Shown piece by piece: positions 50,676-57,704 of a stretch of 64,000 bases of DNA. The translations under genes were made by a program, and so were the position numbers. The DNA is taken from assembly GCF_000266905.1 (NCBI RefSeq), contig NC_018027.1:744001-808000 (forward strand), read 5' to 3'. The notes beneath the pieces are model-generated. The model was given only the letters and a program-made list of their open reading frames with translations, was not told the DNA's origin and searched no databases. Positions within the stretch are counted from its first letter, which is position 1, and every line of letters starts with the position of its first letter. Source of the DNA: Mycolicibacterium chubuense NBB4 (GTDB taxonomy: Bacteria; Actinomycetota; Actinomycetes; Mycobacteriales; Mycobacteriaceae).

Positions 50676-51755
50676 TCAGATCTGAGCAATCCACCACGAC
50701 GAGAAGGTGATGTCCAGCCGCTCACTGTGCTTGTAGCCCGACCACGTGGGCACGCCTGGCGGCTGCCCGCGGTAGATGCCACGGGCTGCCGCGACCACCC
50801 GTTCACGCTGCGTCGGCCACTGCAGCTGCGTCGCGATGTCATCCAAAGCCGACAGCCGCGTGTCAGAGAGAGCGCGGTCGACAAGCGCCATAGCGGGTAA
50901 CGCGTTGCTCTTGTCGCCGTTGCAGCGCCTGCAGGCGAGAACGAGGTTGGCTAGACCGTCGATTCCGACCAGCGACCACGGTAGGACATGGTCGATGGGA
51001 TTATCAGCAGGCAGATGCGCACTGCAGTAAAAGCAATGGGGCCCAAACGTCTCCTTGTATGGGCCCCTGACCGCTGCCAGGGCGGTGCGCTCGCGGCCGA
51101 AGAGATGTCCCGCCACATCAGGTACATCTGACTCGAGGAATTTATTCATACGTCGCACATCCTCGACCCACATCATTTCCAGCGCCGGCTTCAGCAACCC
51201 CGCCAAGCGGGCCAGTGCGGTGGCTACGCCGGGCCTCAACACGATCGCGTCCCCATGCGCACGCACCGAGGATCGTGACACGTTTTCTCCGAGGAACGAG
51301 TCGTCGTAGAGGAACGGGTCGTTGCGTGAGGCGCCGGGCAGCTTCTGAAGCCGCGGCAGGGGCTGCTTGATCAGCGCGAGCGCGATCCGTTCGATGGCTT
51401 CGGTGTACGCGGCCGGGGCACGCCCCGACGCAAGCTCAAGCGACAGTCGGCTGTTACCGGCACGTGCTACCTCGCGCAAGGCCTTGGTGGCGTCGATGAT
51501 CCGTGTTCTACTGCCCGTGCGACGTTGCGCAAGCTCATGTCCTTCAAATGGTCTCACCTGGTGCCAGTACAGCGCCAATACGCGGTGCGCGAGCTCGGGA
51601 ATCGGGACCGTCAGCGGATCGTCAGGGCCTGCCGGCAGATTCTCGAGGGAGTGCTCGATCAACGCCATCAGCGTTGCGAGCTTGTAGGTGGCGTCCCGCT
51701 GTCCGTGCTCGAGAATAGCCAGCACGCGCTGGCCGAGGAGTAGCGGATCAGTCAC
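50676..51755 (-). CDS. HNH endonuclease domain protein
   Basis: A 359-residue protein. The C-terminal HNH module is intact: zinc pairs Cys241/Cys244 and Cys275/Cys278, catalytic Asp255-His256 (PIDHVLPW), Asn270 and Asn279. The N-terminal 235 residues are helical and unassigned. It is convergent with the McrBC-like operon, in sequence of intermediate GC. GTG 51755 has no clear ribosome site; a TAAATT element eight bases upstream (51764-51769) suggests a near-leaderless transcript. It could be a restriction or anti-phage nuclease, or a homing-type enzyme; the neighbourhood favours defence. Confidence 0.82.
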   Translation of the reverse strand: MTDPLLLGQRVLAILEHGQRDATYKLATLMALIEHSLENLPAGPDDPLTVPIPELAHRVLALYWHQVRPFEGHELAQRRTGSRTRIIDATKALREVARAGNSRLSLELASGRAPAAYTEAIERIALALIKQPLPRLQKLPGASRNDPFLYDDSFLGENVSRSSVRAHGDAIVLRPGVATALARLAGLLKPALEMMWVEDVRRMNKFLESDVPDVAGHLFGRERTALAAVRGPYKETFGPHCFYCSAHLPADNPIDHVLPWSLVGIDGLANLVLACRRCNGDKSNALPAMALVDRALSDTRLSALDDIATQLQWPTQRERVVAAARGIYRGQPPGVPTWSGYKHSERLDITFSSWWIAQI

Positions 51756-51898
51756 AGCGGATCAATTTACTCACCTGAACTGCGAAACCCGACCCCGTGA
51801 TCACCATGGGCCGAGGCGCTGCCTATAGCCGAATGTTGTCACTGCAAGGATGCCATCTCACGGATGATCGAGCATGCAAGATTTCGTAACCGCCTCAT

Positions 51899-52162
51899 TT
51901 GCCGAGTCTTGCGACTGACTGGCCGGTCGCCATCTGCGGCGGCTGCCGTCACCGCATGCGCGACGGCGGCTTCACCAGTTCGGTCGCCTTTCGCTTCGCT
52001 CAGCATCCGCAATGCCCGAACTGCGGCGGACGACGAAGCAAGCGAATCCAGTACGGCATGCCCGCCGACCCGGAGTCGTGGGAACCGTGGGTCAGTATCG
52101 GCGGCTGCTGCGTCTCGCCCGAGAAATGGGAATGCCAACTGTGCGAGCACCAATGGTCGTGA
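51899..52162 (+). CDS. zinc-ribbon small protein
   Basis: An 87-residue protein with three cysteine pairs: CGGC (near 13-16), CPNCGG (near 39-42) and the C-terminal CC followed by CQLCEHQWS. The phrase KRIQYGMPADPE is shared with a small actinobacterial zinc-ribbon family that I recall only as hypothetical. The start is uncertain; TTG 51899 precedes the first cysteine pair by about a dozen codons, and no good ribosome site is seen. An antisense frame covers the same bases but lacks features. It lies between the HNH gene and a membrane protein on the other strand. Confidence 0.65.
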   Translation: MPSLATDWPVAICGGCRHRMRDGGFTSSVAFRFAQHPQCPNCGGRRSKRIQYGMPADPESWEPWVSIGGCCVSPEKWECQLCEHQWS

Positions 52163-52197
52163 CTTGCGTATGCCAGGCAACCCCACTGATCCGATAA

Positions 52198-53181
52198 TCA
52201 GAGACGGCCCATCGCCTTCAAACGGCTGTACGTCGTGTCGAACAACACGTCATCGAGGTCGATGCACAGCCCGATCGCTCCCAAGTGGACTGTCCCCGTA
52301 GCGTGCTCGAGCACCCCCGGCAGCGCGTTGATCACATCAACGTACTCGGTGACGAACTCGCGGTAGCTCTGCAGAGGGTTATTTAGCAGCCGTGCGCAAT
52401 CGGCGATGACGTCGGTGTAGGCGGACGGCGCAGACAGACCGCGGCAGCGTTCCGACAGCTCCAAGAAGCGCTCGCGGTAATCCATCATGCGATGCGCGAT
52501 GTGCTTGATCGCCTCCGGATCAGCGTCGGATCCATCGGCCCCGCTGCTGAATGCGGCCATGAACGCCGGCGCGTTCACAAAGCGTGCCAATTGACTAGTG
52601 GTGGACAGCATTTCGTCGATGAGCCCGATCAGGATGGAGGCCAGCTCCTCTCCGGTGATCACCCGGCGGGTGGCTGTAGGGGTGAATCCCAACTCACTGT
52701 CCCGGAGCCGCTGCGACAGGGGAGTGGTGCGTTGCACGAGGACCGACGCGAACAGGGCCTGCTGCCACGCCGGCGGTTTGTCGGTCGCCAGCGCCTCCAG
52801 CTCGGCGGCAGTGGCGGCGATCCGGGCAATCGGAACGTCCTTGTCGTGGTCTCCGTCGGGAAGCGACGGCGGCGGGGTGACCGCGCGCATCGCGGCGGCG
52901 CCTTCCGACCCGTACACCCCTCGGCTGTCACCGAGCAGCGTCCACCGATGCTGTCGGTCGGCCCGGAGTTTCAGCTCGGCCTCGTGCTTTTCGGCCAGCT
53001 TCCGCCGCTCCTCGGCCTCGCGCGCCGCCGCGCGGCAGAGGTAATAAATTCCGACCGATACGCCCGCCAACGCGGCCGCGCCGACGATCCACCAGATGTA
53101 CTTGATGATGAAGCCGATGACCAGAAGTACGCCGAGAACGCCGACGATGCCACCGCCGCCCTCGGAACGCCTCCTTGCCAT
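52198..53181 (-). CDS. hypothetical membrane protein with soluble domain
   Basis: A 327-residue protein of unknown family. Basic/Gly-rich start, two adjacent hydrophobic segments (GVLGVLLVIGFIIKYIWWIV and AALAGVSVGIYYLC, about 11-48), a charged coiled stretch (REAEERRKLAEKHEAELKL) and a helical C-terminal domain (about 120-320). The ATG 53181 is chosen because the membrane part begins just after it and TATCGT lies six bases upstream, predicting leaderless transcription; an upstream frame to 53271 lacks support. It sits between defence-type and secretion-type genes and may be a membrane effector or an unrelated accessory protein. Confidence 0.7.
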   Translation of the reverse strand: MARRRSEGGGGIVGVLGVLLVIGFIIKYIWWIVGAAALAGVSVGIYYLCRAAAREAEERRKLAEKHEAELKLRADRQHRWTLLGDSRGVYGSEGAAAMRAVTPPPSLPDGDHDKDVPIARIAATAAELEALATDKPPAWQQALFASVLVQRTTPLSQRLRDSELGFTPTATRRVITGEELASILIGLIDEMLSTTSQLARFVNAPAFMAAFSSGADGSDADPEAIKHIAHRMMDYRERFLELSERCRGLSAPSAYTDVIADCARLLNNPLQSYREFVTEYVDVINALPGVLEHATGTVHLGAIGLCIDLDDVLFDTTYSRLKAMGRL

Positions 53182-53343
53182 GCGCAGACGATACGAGCCT
53201 GGTCTGACACCTTCGCACGTCCGGGAGCGCACGTGACTCGCGAAGTCGTCAACAAACGATGACGCTGTCAACGAATGTTGACGAAAGCTGAGCGGCGGCC
53301 GTGGCGCCGATCCCGGCGCGTCCCAGGGATTCTCCCGAGGCGT

Positions 53344-53832
53344 CTACAGGCGGTTGCCGTAACGACGCGGCTCGTTATCCGGGCGTGTGTTCTTCGACTG
53401 TTCCGATGGAGGCGGTGGTGCCGGCGGAGTGTATCGATGCGCCGCCGGGATGTCCGACGGACGCACTGGAGCACCGTCTCGTGGATGGCCGAACCACCAG
53501 ATGGAGTCGTCCTCGGCCTCCCCGGGGCGAGAAGCTGACGGCTGGTTCTCCTCGAAGTCGAGTAGGTAGTAGTAGCGCACCGCCTCATCGACATCCGGCC
53601 ACGGCGCCGGGTCGATGATCGACTCTCTGGTGTCCCGAACGAGGCCCCAGACTGTGGAGGACGGCGGGGCGGTGTAGACGAGGAAGATCCTCGGACCCTC
53701 CGCCCACGCGTGGGAGACCAGGTAGGGATCGTGCCCGTCGGCATTCTCCTGTTCGATGTGCCGCAACAACTTTCGCAGTACGGCCATGGAGAACTGATTC
53801 TCCGCCTCCGACACGTCAGTTGATGGGCACAT
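53344..53832 (-). CDS. hypothetical acidic protein, candidate immunity partner
   Basis: A 162-residue soluble protein, acidic overall, with a conserved-looking core (FSMAVLRKLLRHIEQENADG, then YLVSHAWAEGPRIFLVYTA, TVWGLVRDT, and VDEAVRYYYLLDFEE) and a Pro-rich tail that may be disordered. The family is not recognised. It begins within the last 17 bases of the EspA-like gene (ATG 53832), or at GTG 53814 just after its stop. Small acidic proteins encoded directly after polymorphic toxins are typically immunity proteins; the assignment rests only on position and charge. Confidence 0.6.
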   Translation of the reverse strand: MCPSTDVSEAENQFSMAVLRKLLRHIEQENADGHDPYLVSHAWAEGPRIFLVYTAPPSSTVWGLVRDTRESIIDPAPWPDVDEAVRYYYLLDFEENQPSASRPGEAEDDSIWWFGHPRDGAPVRPSDIPAAHRYTPPAPPPPSEQSKNTRPDNEPRRYGNRL

Positions 53833-54835
53833 TGTTGTTCACCCATGGCGGCGTCAGCGTCCATCCTGGTTTCACTTCAACCACTCCACTGCCTCCCGCG
53901 AGTGGATACATCGAGATGACTCCCTTCTGGCCACCGTCAGGGATTCCGGGCCGTCCTTCGTTGATGTTCGCGACGATCCTCATCGTGACGCTTTCTCCTG
54001 TGTCCTCACAATCGGGCATGCCGAGGAAGCCGGAACTGCAATGCACACGATTGATCGGCACCTCGTAGACAAGGGTTCCGTCCTTCGAGCTGATCGGCCG
54101 GCTGTGCGAGATCAGATCTGTGAAGACATTGGGATTGACCACGTGATGTCGCCAGTACGCCTTGTCCCAGCCGAAACCTTGTTGCGTCGACTCGTTGTAG
54201 TAGCCGCGCCGGAGGACGACGTGGTTCCCGTCGAGGTCGGTCGCCTCGGCGATCACCTCATTGATCGGGTAGGGCGGTGGCGGCGGCGACTGCTTGTAGT
54301 CCACGGCGTGGACTCCGTCACCAGGACCTCTCCCGTTCTTCTGGCCCGCACCGAGCGCCTGGTACTCGCTGCTGATCGCTTGGATGTTGACGCCGACCGT
54401 AGTGAGCTCGCCGTTCGCCCGTGTCAGAACGCCGCTCACCTGACGCAGACCCCGACTGACGATCGGTAGCAGCAGTCGGTCACCGGCTGCGTTCTTCGGC
54501 ACGCTCGCAGCGGCGTCGAGTACCCAGGTGCGCACGGCCTCGAGGTCTCGCCGGCCACTGACGACGATCTCGGCGGACCTGTCGATCTGTCTCGCCAGCC
54601 GTCTGTCGAGACGTCCCAAATCCTGGATCACACGCTGATGCGTGCTGTTGACGCCGGCGTACTGGGTAGCCGCTCCGCCTGCCCAGCGTTGACCGGGTGC
54701 GGCGGCGTCGAGGTCACTCCGGAGCCGATCGAGCGTCGCGCTCCGATCAAACCGCTCGCCGCCCTGCGGGACGCCCGTGCCGAACGTGGCCCGCGCATCG
54801 CGCCACGTGGCCAGGAAGGCATCGAGCACGCTCAT
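53816..54835 (-). CDS. EspA/EspE-like type VII secretion substrate with toxin-like C-terminal domain
   Basis: A 339-residue protein. Residues 1-165 are helical and follow the EspA/EspE pattern: LDAAAPGQRWAGGAATQYAG (with the W51-x-G53 turn), then LGRLDRRLARQIDRSAEIV and a second long helix. A Pro-rich linker (184-190) leads to a 150-residue domain with RGYYNESTQQGFGWDKAYWR, HHVVNP and two cysteines (266, 276). Such a module after a secretion leader suggests a secreted toxin, perhaps a nuclease, but I cannot name the fold. ATG 54835 has GGGAGG eight bases upstream. No ESX machinery is seen in the window. Confidence 0.7.
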   Translation of the reverse strand: MSVLDAFLATWRDARATFGTGVPQGGERFDRSATLDRLRSDLDAAAPGQRWAGGAATQYAGVNSTHQRVIQDLGRLDRRLARQIDRSAEIVVSGRRDLEAVRTWVLDAAASVPKNAAGDRLLLPIVSRGLRQVSGVLTRANGELTTVGVNIQAISSEYQALGAGQKNGRGPGDGVHAVDYKQSPPPPPYPINEVIAEATDLDGNHVVLRRGYYNESTQQGFGWDKAYWRHHVVNPNVFTDLISHSRPISSKDGTLVYEVPINRVHCSSGFLGMPDCEDTGESVTMRIVANINEGRPGIPDGGQKGVISMYPLAGGSGVVEVKPGWTLTPPWVNNNVPIN

Positions 54836-55076
54836 CGCCGCCGCCTCCCGACCATGCCCTCCATTATCGGGGCGCCAGGCCGGTCTCCCATGCACAAGTT
54901 GAGAGCCGGTTCAATCCTCACAGCGAATTCTCGGCAAACTCCGCCGCCAAAAGTCGCAACTAAATTACGGTTCCGTCGGATTCCCCGGAACGGGTCGCGA
55001 TCATGATTTCGATGTGGTGGGCTGGGGAGTCGCCTGCAAAGCGATGTCGGGGTGGGACTCAAAGGTGGGTAAATCT

Positions 55077-56387
55077 GTGAATACACATGTCAGGGCGGTC
55101 CGACCGTCATCAGCGCGACGCCGTACGCGTGCCCGCTCGGCAACACTACAACTGAGCGTCGCCCTCGTGGCAACCGTCTTTGCCGTGGCGACCCCGGGAG
55201 CAGCCGATGCCTCGACCGCGCTGATCCTCGGTGGCAAAGGCAAATATGCCAAACTGACCGACCAGCAGATGTCGGACGCGTTCGGGGGCTACTTCGCCGA
55301 TTACGACCAGCGGATCAACGTGCCGTTCCCCGGAACGAGCAACCTGTACAAGTCGGTTCAGGTCGGCACGGACAACCTCTACGCGGCCGTCTACGCCACC
55401 CCGGGGCCCAAGACCATCGGCGGGGTGTCCGAAGGTGCGCCGTCGGTGATCGAGGTGTTGCGCCGGCTCGAGGCCGATGCAGCCGATCCGGCCAGCGGGA
55501 AGACACCGCCTCCGAAGGAGGAGATGAACGTCGCGATCTACGGGTTGCCGAGTAAGCGATTCCTCGGGGACCTGGCCGATCAGCCCATGCCGGTCACGCC
55601 CTACGACATCATCATCGTCAAGGCCGAATACGACGGAATTGCAGACTTTCCGGACAACACGTGGAACATGCTGGCGGTCACCAACGCGCTCATGGGCGCG
55701 GTGCAGCTCCATGTGAAGCAGTCGAACTTCGACATCAGGAACCTGCCGACCGAGTACACGATCGAGACCAACGACGCGGGTGGGACGACGACCACGATCC
55801 TGATCCCCACCGAGGTCCTTCCGATCCTGGGGCCGATGGTGGCCTTGCACTTCAACCCGGACTACATCGCGAAAATGGACGCGCGGCTGCGTCCCAAGAT
55901 CGACGCGGCCTACGACAGGCCCCCGATGGAGACCGGCATTCCGCCCACGCTCACCGGCCCCCCGGGGCCGCCGCCGACGACCACCCCGTCGACTCCGCCT
56001 GTCACCGCGCTGACCGCCACGTCCGTTCAGACATCCGCCGAGCAGACGACGGCGGCGCTGAGCACCCGTGCCACGTCGCGAGCGCCGCTGGCCAGTGAAT
56101 CGCGGACAGCGACCGCCACCCAGCCCACGGTCGCCGACGATCCGGAACCGAACACGCAGTCCGGCGACGACACGAAAGCCAGCAGCGGCACGACTGCCGA
56201 GGCCGAAAAGCCCGCCCGCAAATCGCTTTTCGCGACACGCGAGCACAAGAAGGCTACCCGTGGATCGGAGAAGGGCGCGGCCGGCAGCGCAGAGAAGCGC
56301 ACAGAGCGCACGAAGGACCGGCCCTCGGCGGCCGGTGCCGACGCCGATGCGGGGGGCGGGGGATCGGCAGGCGGCGACAGCGAGTAG
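55077..56387 (+). CDS. exported PE-PPE-domain serine hydrolase
   Basis: A 436-residue exported protein. An Arg-rich start and hydrophobic stretch (about 22-42) form the signal. Residues about 50-270 match the PE-PPE alpha/beta hydrolase domain (TALILGGKGKYAKLT; nucleophile serine in GGVSEGAPSV, GVSEG being the GxSxG-like motif). The C-terminal ~150 residues are Thr/Ser/Ala low complexity with basic and Gly-rich tail, perhaps wall-embedded. Family members are esterases/lipases. The start is uncertain: GTG 55077 has AAGGTGGG seven bases upstream, while ATG 55044 and the frame opening at 55014 are alternatives. There is no PE or PPE domain. Confidence 0.78.
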   Translation: MNTHVRAVRPSSARRRTRARSATLQLSVALVATVFAVATPGAADASTALILGGKGKYAKLTDQQMSDAFGGYFADYDQRINVPFPGTSNLYKSVQVGTDNLYAAVYATPGPKTIGGVSEGAPSVIEVLRRLEADAADPASGKTPPPKEEMNVAIYGLPSKRFLGDLADQPMPVTPYDIIIVKAEYDGIADFPDNTWNMLAVTNALMGAVQLHVKQSNFDIRNLPTEYTIETNDAGGTTTTILIPTEVLPILGPMVALHFNPDYIAKMDARLRPKIDAAYDRPPMETGIPPTLTGPPGPPPTTTPSTPPVTALTATSVQTSAEQTTAALSTRATSRAPLASESRTATATQPTVADDPEPNTQSGDDTKASSGTTAEAEKPARKSLFATREHKKATRGSEKGAAGSAEKRTERTKDRPSAAGADADAGGGGSAGGDSE

Positions 56388-56486
56388 CGGGCGGTCCACC
56401 CCATCAGGACAGTTGAACCTCACCCCAGGCTTCCTCGTTGAACCCATTGACAGCGTCGAAGATTCACAGCCGTGGAGGAGGTCGAG

Positions 56487-56603
56487 ATGAGTGCGTTATT
56501 AGTGGCCTGCTTCTCGGTGGGCACCCCTCTGGTGGCTCTTGGTCTTCACGATCTGCAAGCGTCGGCGGAGCGGTGGGTCTCGCGGCGGCACGCCGAGGAC
56601 TGA
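56487..56603 (+). CDS. very small protein (38 aa) with strong ribosome-binding site
   Basis: An ATG preceded by GGAGGAGGTCGAG, an excellent ribosome site, opens a 38-codon frame: MSALLVACFSVGTPLVALGL, then HDLQASAERWVSRRHAED. A hydrophobic first half and charged second half suggest a small membrane-associated peptide. Similar unstudied short proteins ending in LERW...RHAED occur in mycobacteria to my recollection. It is too short to be found by most gene callers. It lies between the PE-PPE hydrolase and a convergent membrane protein gene. Confidence 0.7.
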   Translation: MSALLVACFSVGTPLVALGLHDLQASAERWVSRRHAED

Positions 56604-56674
56604 ACGGGTACTGCGCCGGCGGCGAGTGCTACTCGCACATCGCCGCCCGGCGCGCAGTCCCGACGACGAGCGGG

Positions 56675-57034
56675 TCACGCGGCCATGGGGAGTTCGGCCG
56701 GTGCCTCCTCGCGTGCGCGCTCGTCGACGTCGATCGGGGTCGCGCGATAGCTCCGTAGGTAGCGGTCGATCTGTGCTCGGCGCACGGGCTCTACCCAGAT
56801 GTTCGCGCCGTCGATGGGATTGCCGCTCTCATCGGTGCGGGCCACGTGGCGTGCGCCGGCGCGGAAGCCGATCGCCGAGGCGGCAAAGAAGACGACGAGG
56901 CTCGCGCCGATGATCGCCGCCAGGCTGCTGCCGACGGCCAAGGCGTAAACGAAGATGCCCAGCGCCGCGAACCCCAGAAGCAGGAAGACGTACGCCACAT
57001 ACGTCATCGATATCCGGGACAAGACGGTCTTCAT
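56675..57034 (-). CDS. small membrane protein with two hydrophobic segments
   Basis: A 119-residue protein: two adjacent membrane spans (TYVAYVFLLLGFAALGIFVY and SLAAIIGASLVVFFAASAIG) followed by a soluble tail with ARHVARTDESGNPIDG and RRAQIDRYLRSYRATPIDVD. No family recognised. ATG 57034 follows GTGAGGAGACCATC. The divergent TetR gene at 57138 and the palindromic array between them make this a probable TetR-controlled gene. The C-terminal acidic tail might be a protein-interaction segment. Confidence 0.78.
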   Translation of the reverse strand: MKTVLSRISMTYVAYVFLLLGFAALGIFVYALAVGSSLAAIIGASLVVFFAASAIGFRAGARHVARTDESGNPIDGANIWVEPVRRAQIDRYLRSYRATPIDVDERAREEAPAELPMAA

Positions 57035-57055
57035 GATGGTCTCCTCACTCTGGTA

Positions 57056-57097
57056 AAACGCTACGCGTAGCGTAGCGCTACGTCTAGTGTAGCGTTT
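57056..57097. promoter_or_regulatory. compound palindromic TetR operator array
   Basis: AAACGCTAC (57056-57064) and GTAGCGTTT (57089-57097) are perfect inverted arms. Inside lie two further perfect palindromes, CTACGCGTAG (57061-57070) and CGTAGCGCTACG (57071-57082), all built from the TAGCG/CGCTA unit. The array fills the gap between divergent genes, one of them a TetR regulator, and suggests binding of two or more dimers. Confidence 0.8.
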
Positions 57098-57137
57098 GTT
57101 CGGCGGGAAATATTCCACCGGCATCGAGAGAGGGCGG

Positions 57138-57695
57138 ATGGCGCAGCGACGCAGTGTCGACGACGGCATCACCGAGGCGACCCTGCAGTTGCTTCGCGCC
57201 GGGGGGCCGCGAGCGGTGACCGTCGAAGCGGTCGCCGCCCGCTCGGGCATCGCCAAGACCACCATCTACCGGCGGCATCGCGACCGGCGGGAGATGTTGT
57301 CGGCGGCGCTGTCTCGCGGGCCGTCGCCCGAGCCGCTCCCGGCGCGGGCCGATGCGTCCGCGCGCCTTCGATGGGTGATCGAGCACGCCGTCGAGGCGGT
57401 GGAGGCCGGCATCGGATTCGGGGGATTCGCCGCCATGCTCACCGACGAAGACCCGGAGTTCACCGCGGTGTTCCGCCAGATCCTGGCCGAGCAACGGGCT
57501 GACCTGGAGGCGGTGATCGACGCCTGCCGGTCGGACGGCGTGTTCCGCGCCGACGTCGACGGCGCCACGCTCATCGACGCGGTGGTCGGCGCCTACATCG
57601 CCGAGCGTGCCCGCACGGGCGCCGTCGCCGACGGCTGGGACGCGCGACTGTTCGACCTCTTCTGGCCTGTCGTCAACAACCGGCGACGGCGTTGA
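57138..57695 (+). CDS. TetR-family transcriptional regulator
   Basis: A 185-residue TetR protein. The N-terminal helix-turn-helix lies near 10-55 (AVTVEAVAARSGIAKTTIYRR), and the helical C-terminal domain has a family-typical LTDEDPEFTAVFRQILAEQR. ATG 57138 has GAGAGGG upstream; an earlier ATG at 57096 lies in the operator array. It probably represses the divergent membrane gene and itself through the palindrome array. The ligand is unknown. Confidence 0.85.
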   Translation: MAQRRSVDDGITEATLQLLRAGGPRAVTVEAVAARSGIAKTTIYRRHRDRREMLSAALSRGPSPEPLPARADASARLRWVIEHAVEAVEAGIGFGGFAAMLTDEDPEFTAVFRQILAEQRADLEAVIDACRSDGVFRADVDGATLIDAVVGAYIAERARTGAVADGWDARLFDLFWPVVNNRRRR

Positions 57696-57704
57696 GCCCT
57701 GGCC

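Noticed and set aside
51839..52186. 115-codon minus-strand frame opposite the zinc-ribbon gene
   Set aside because: The plus-strand frame has three cysteine pairs and a recognisable family phrase; this one has none.
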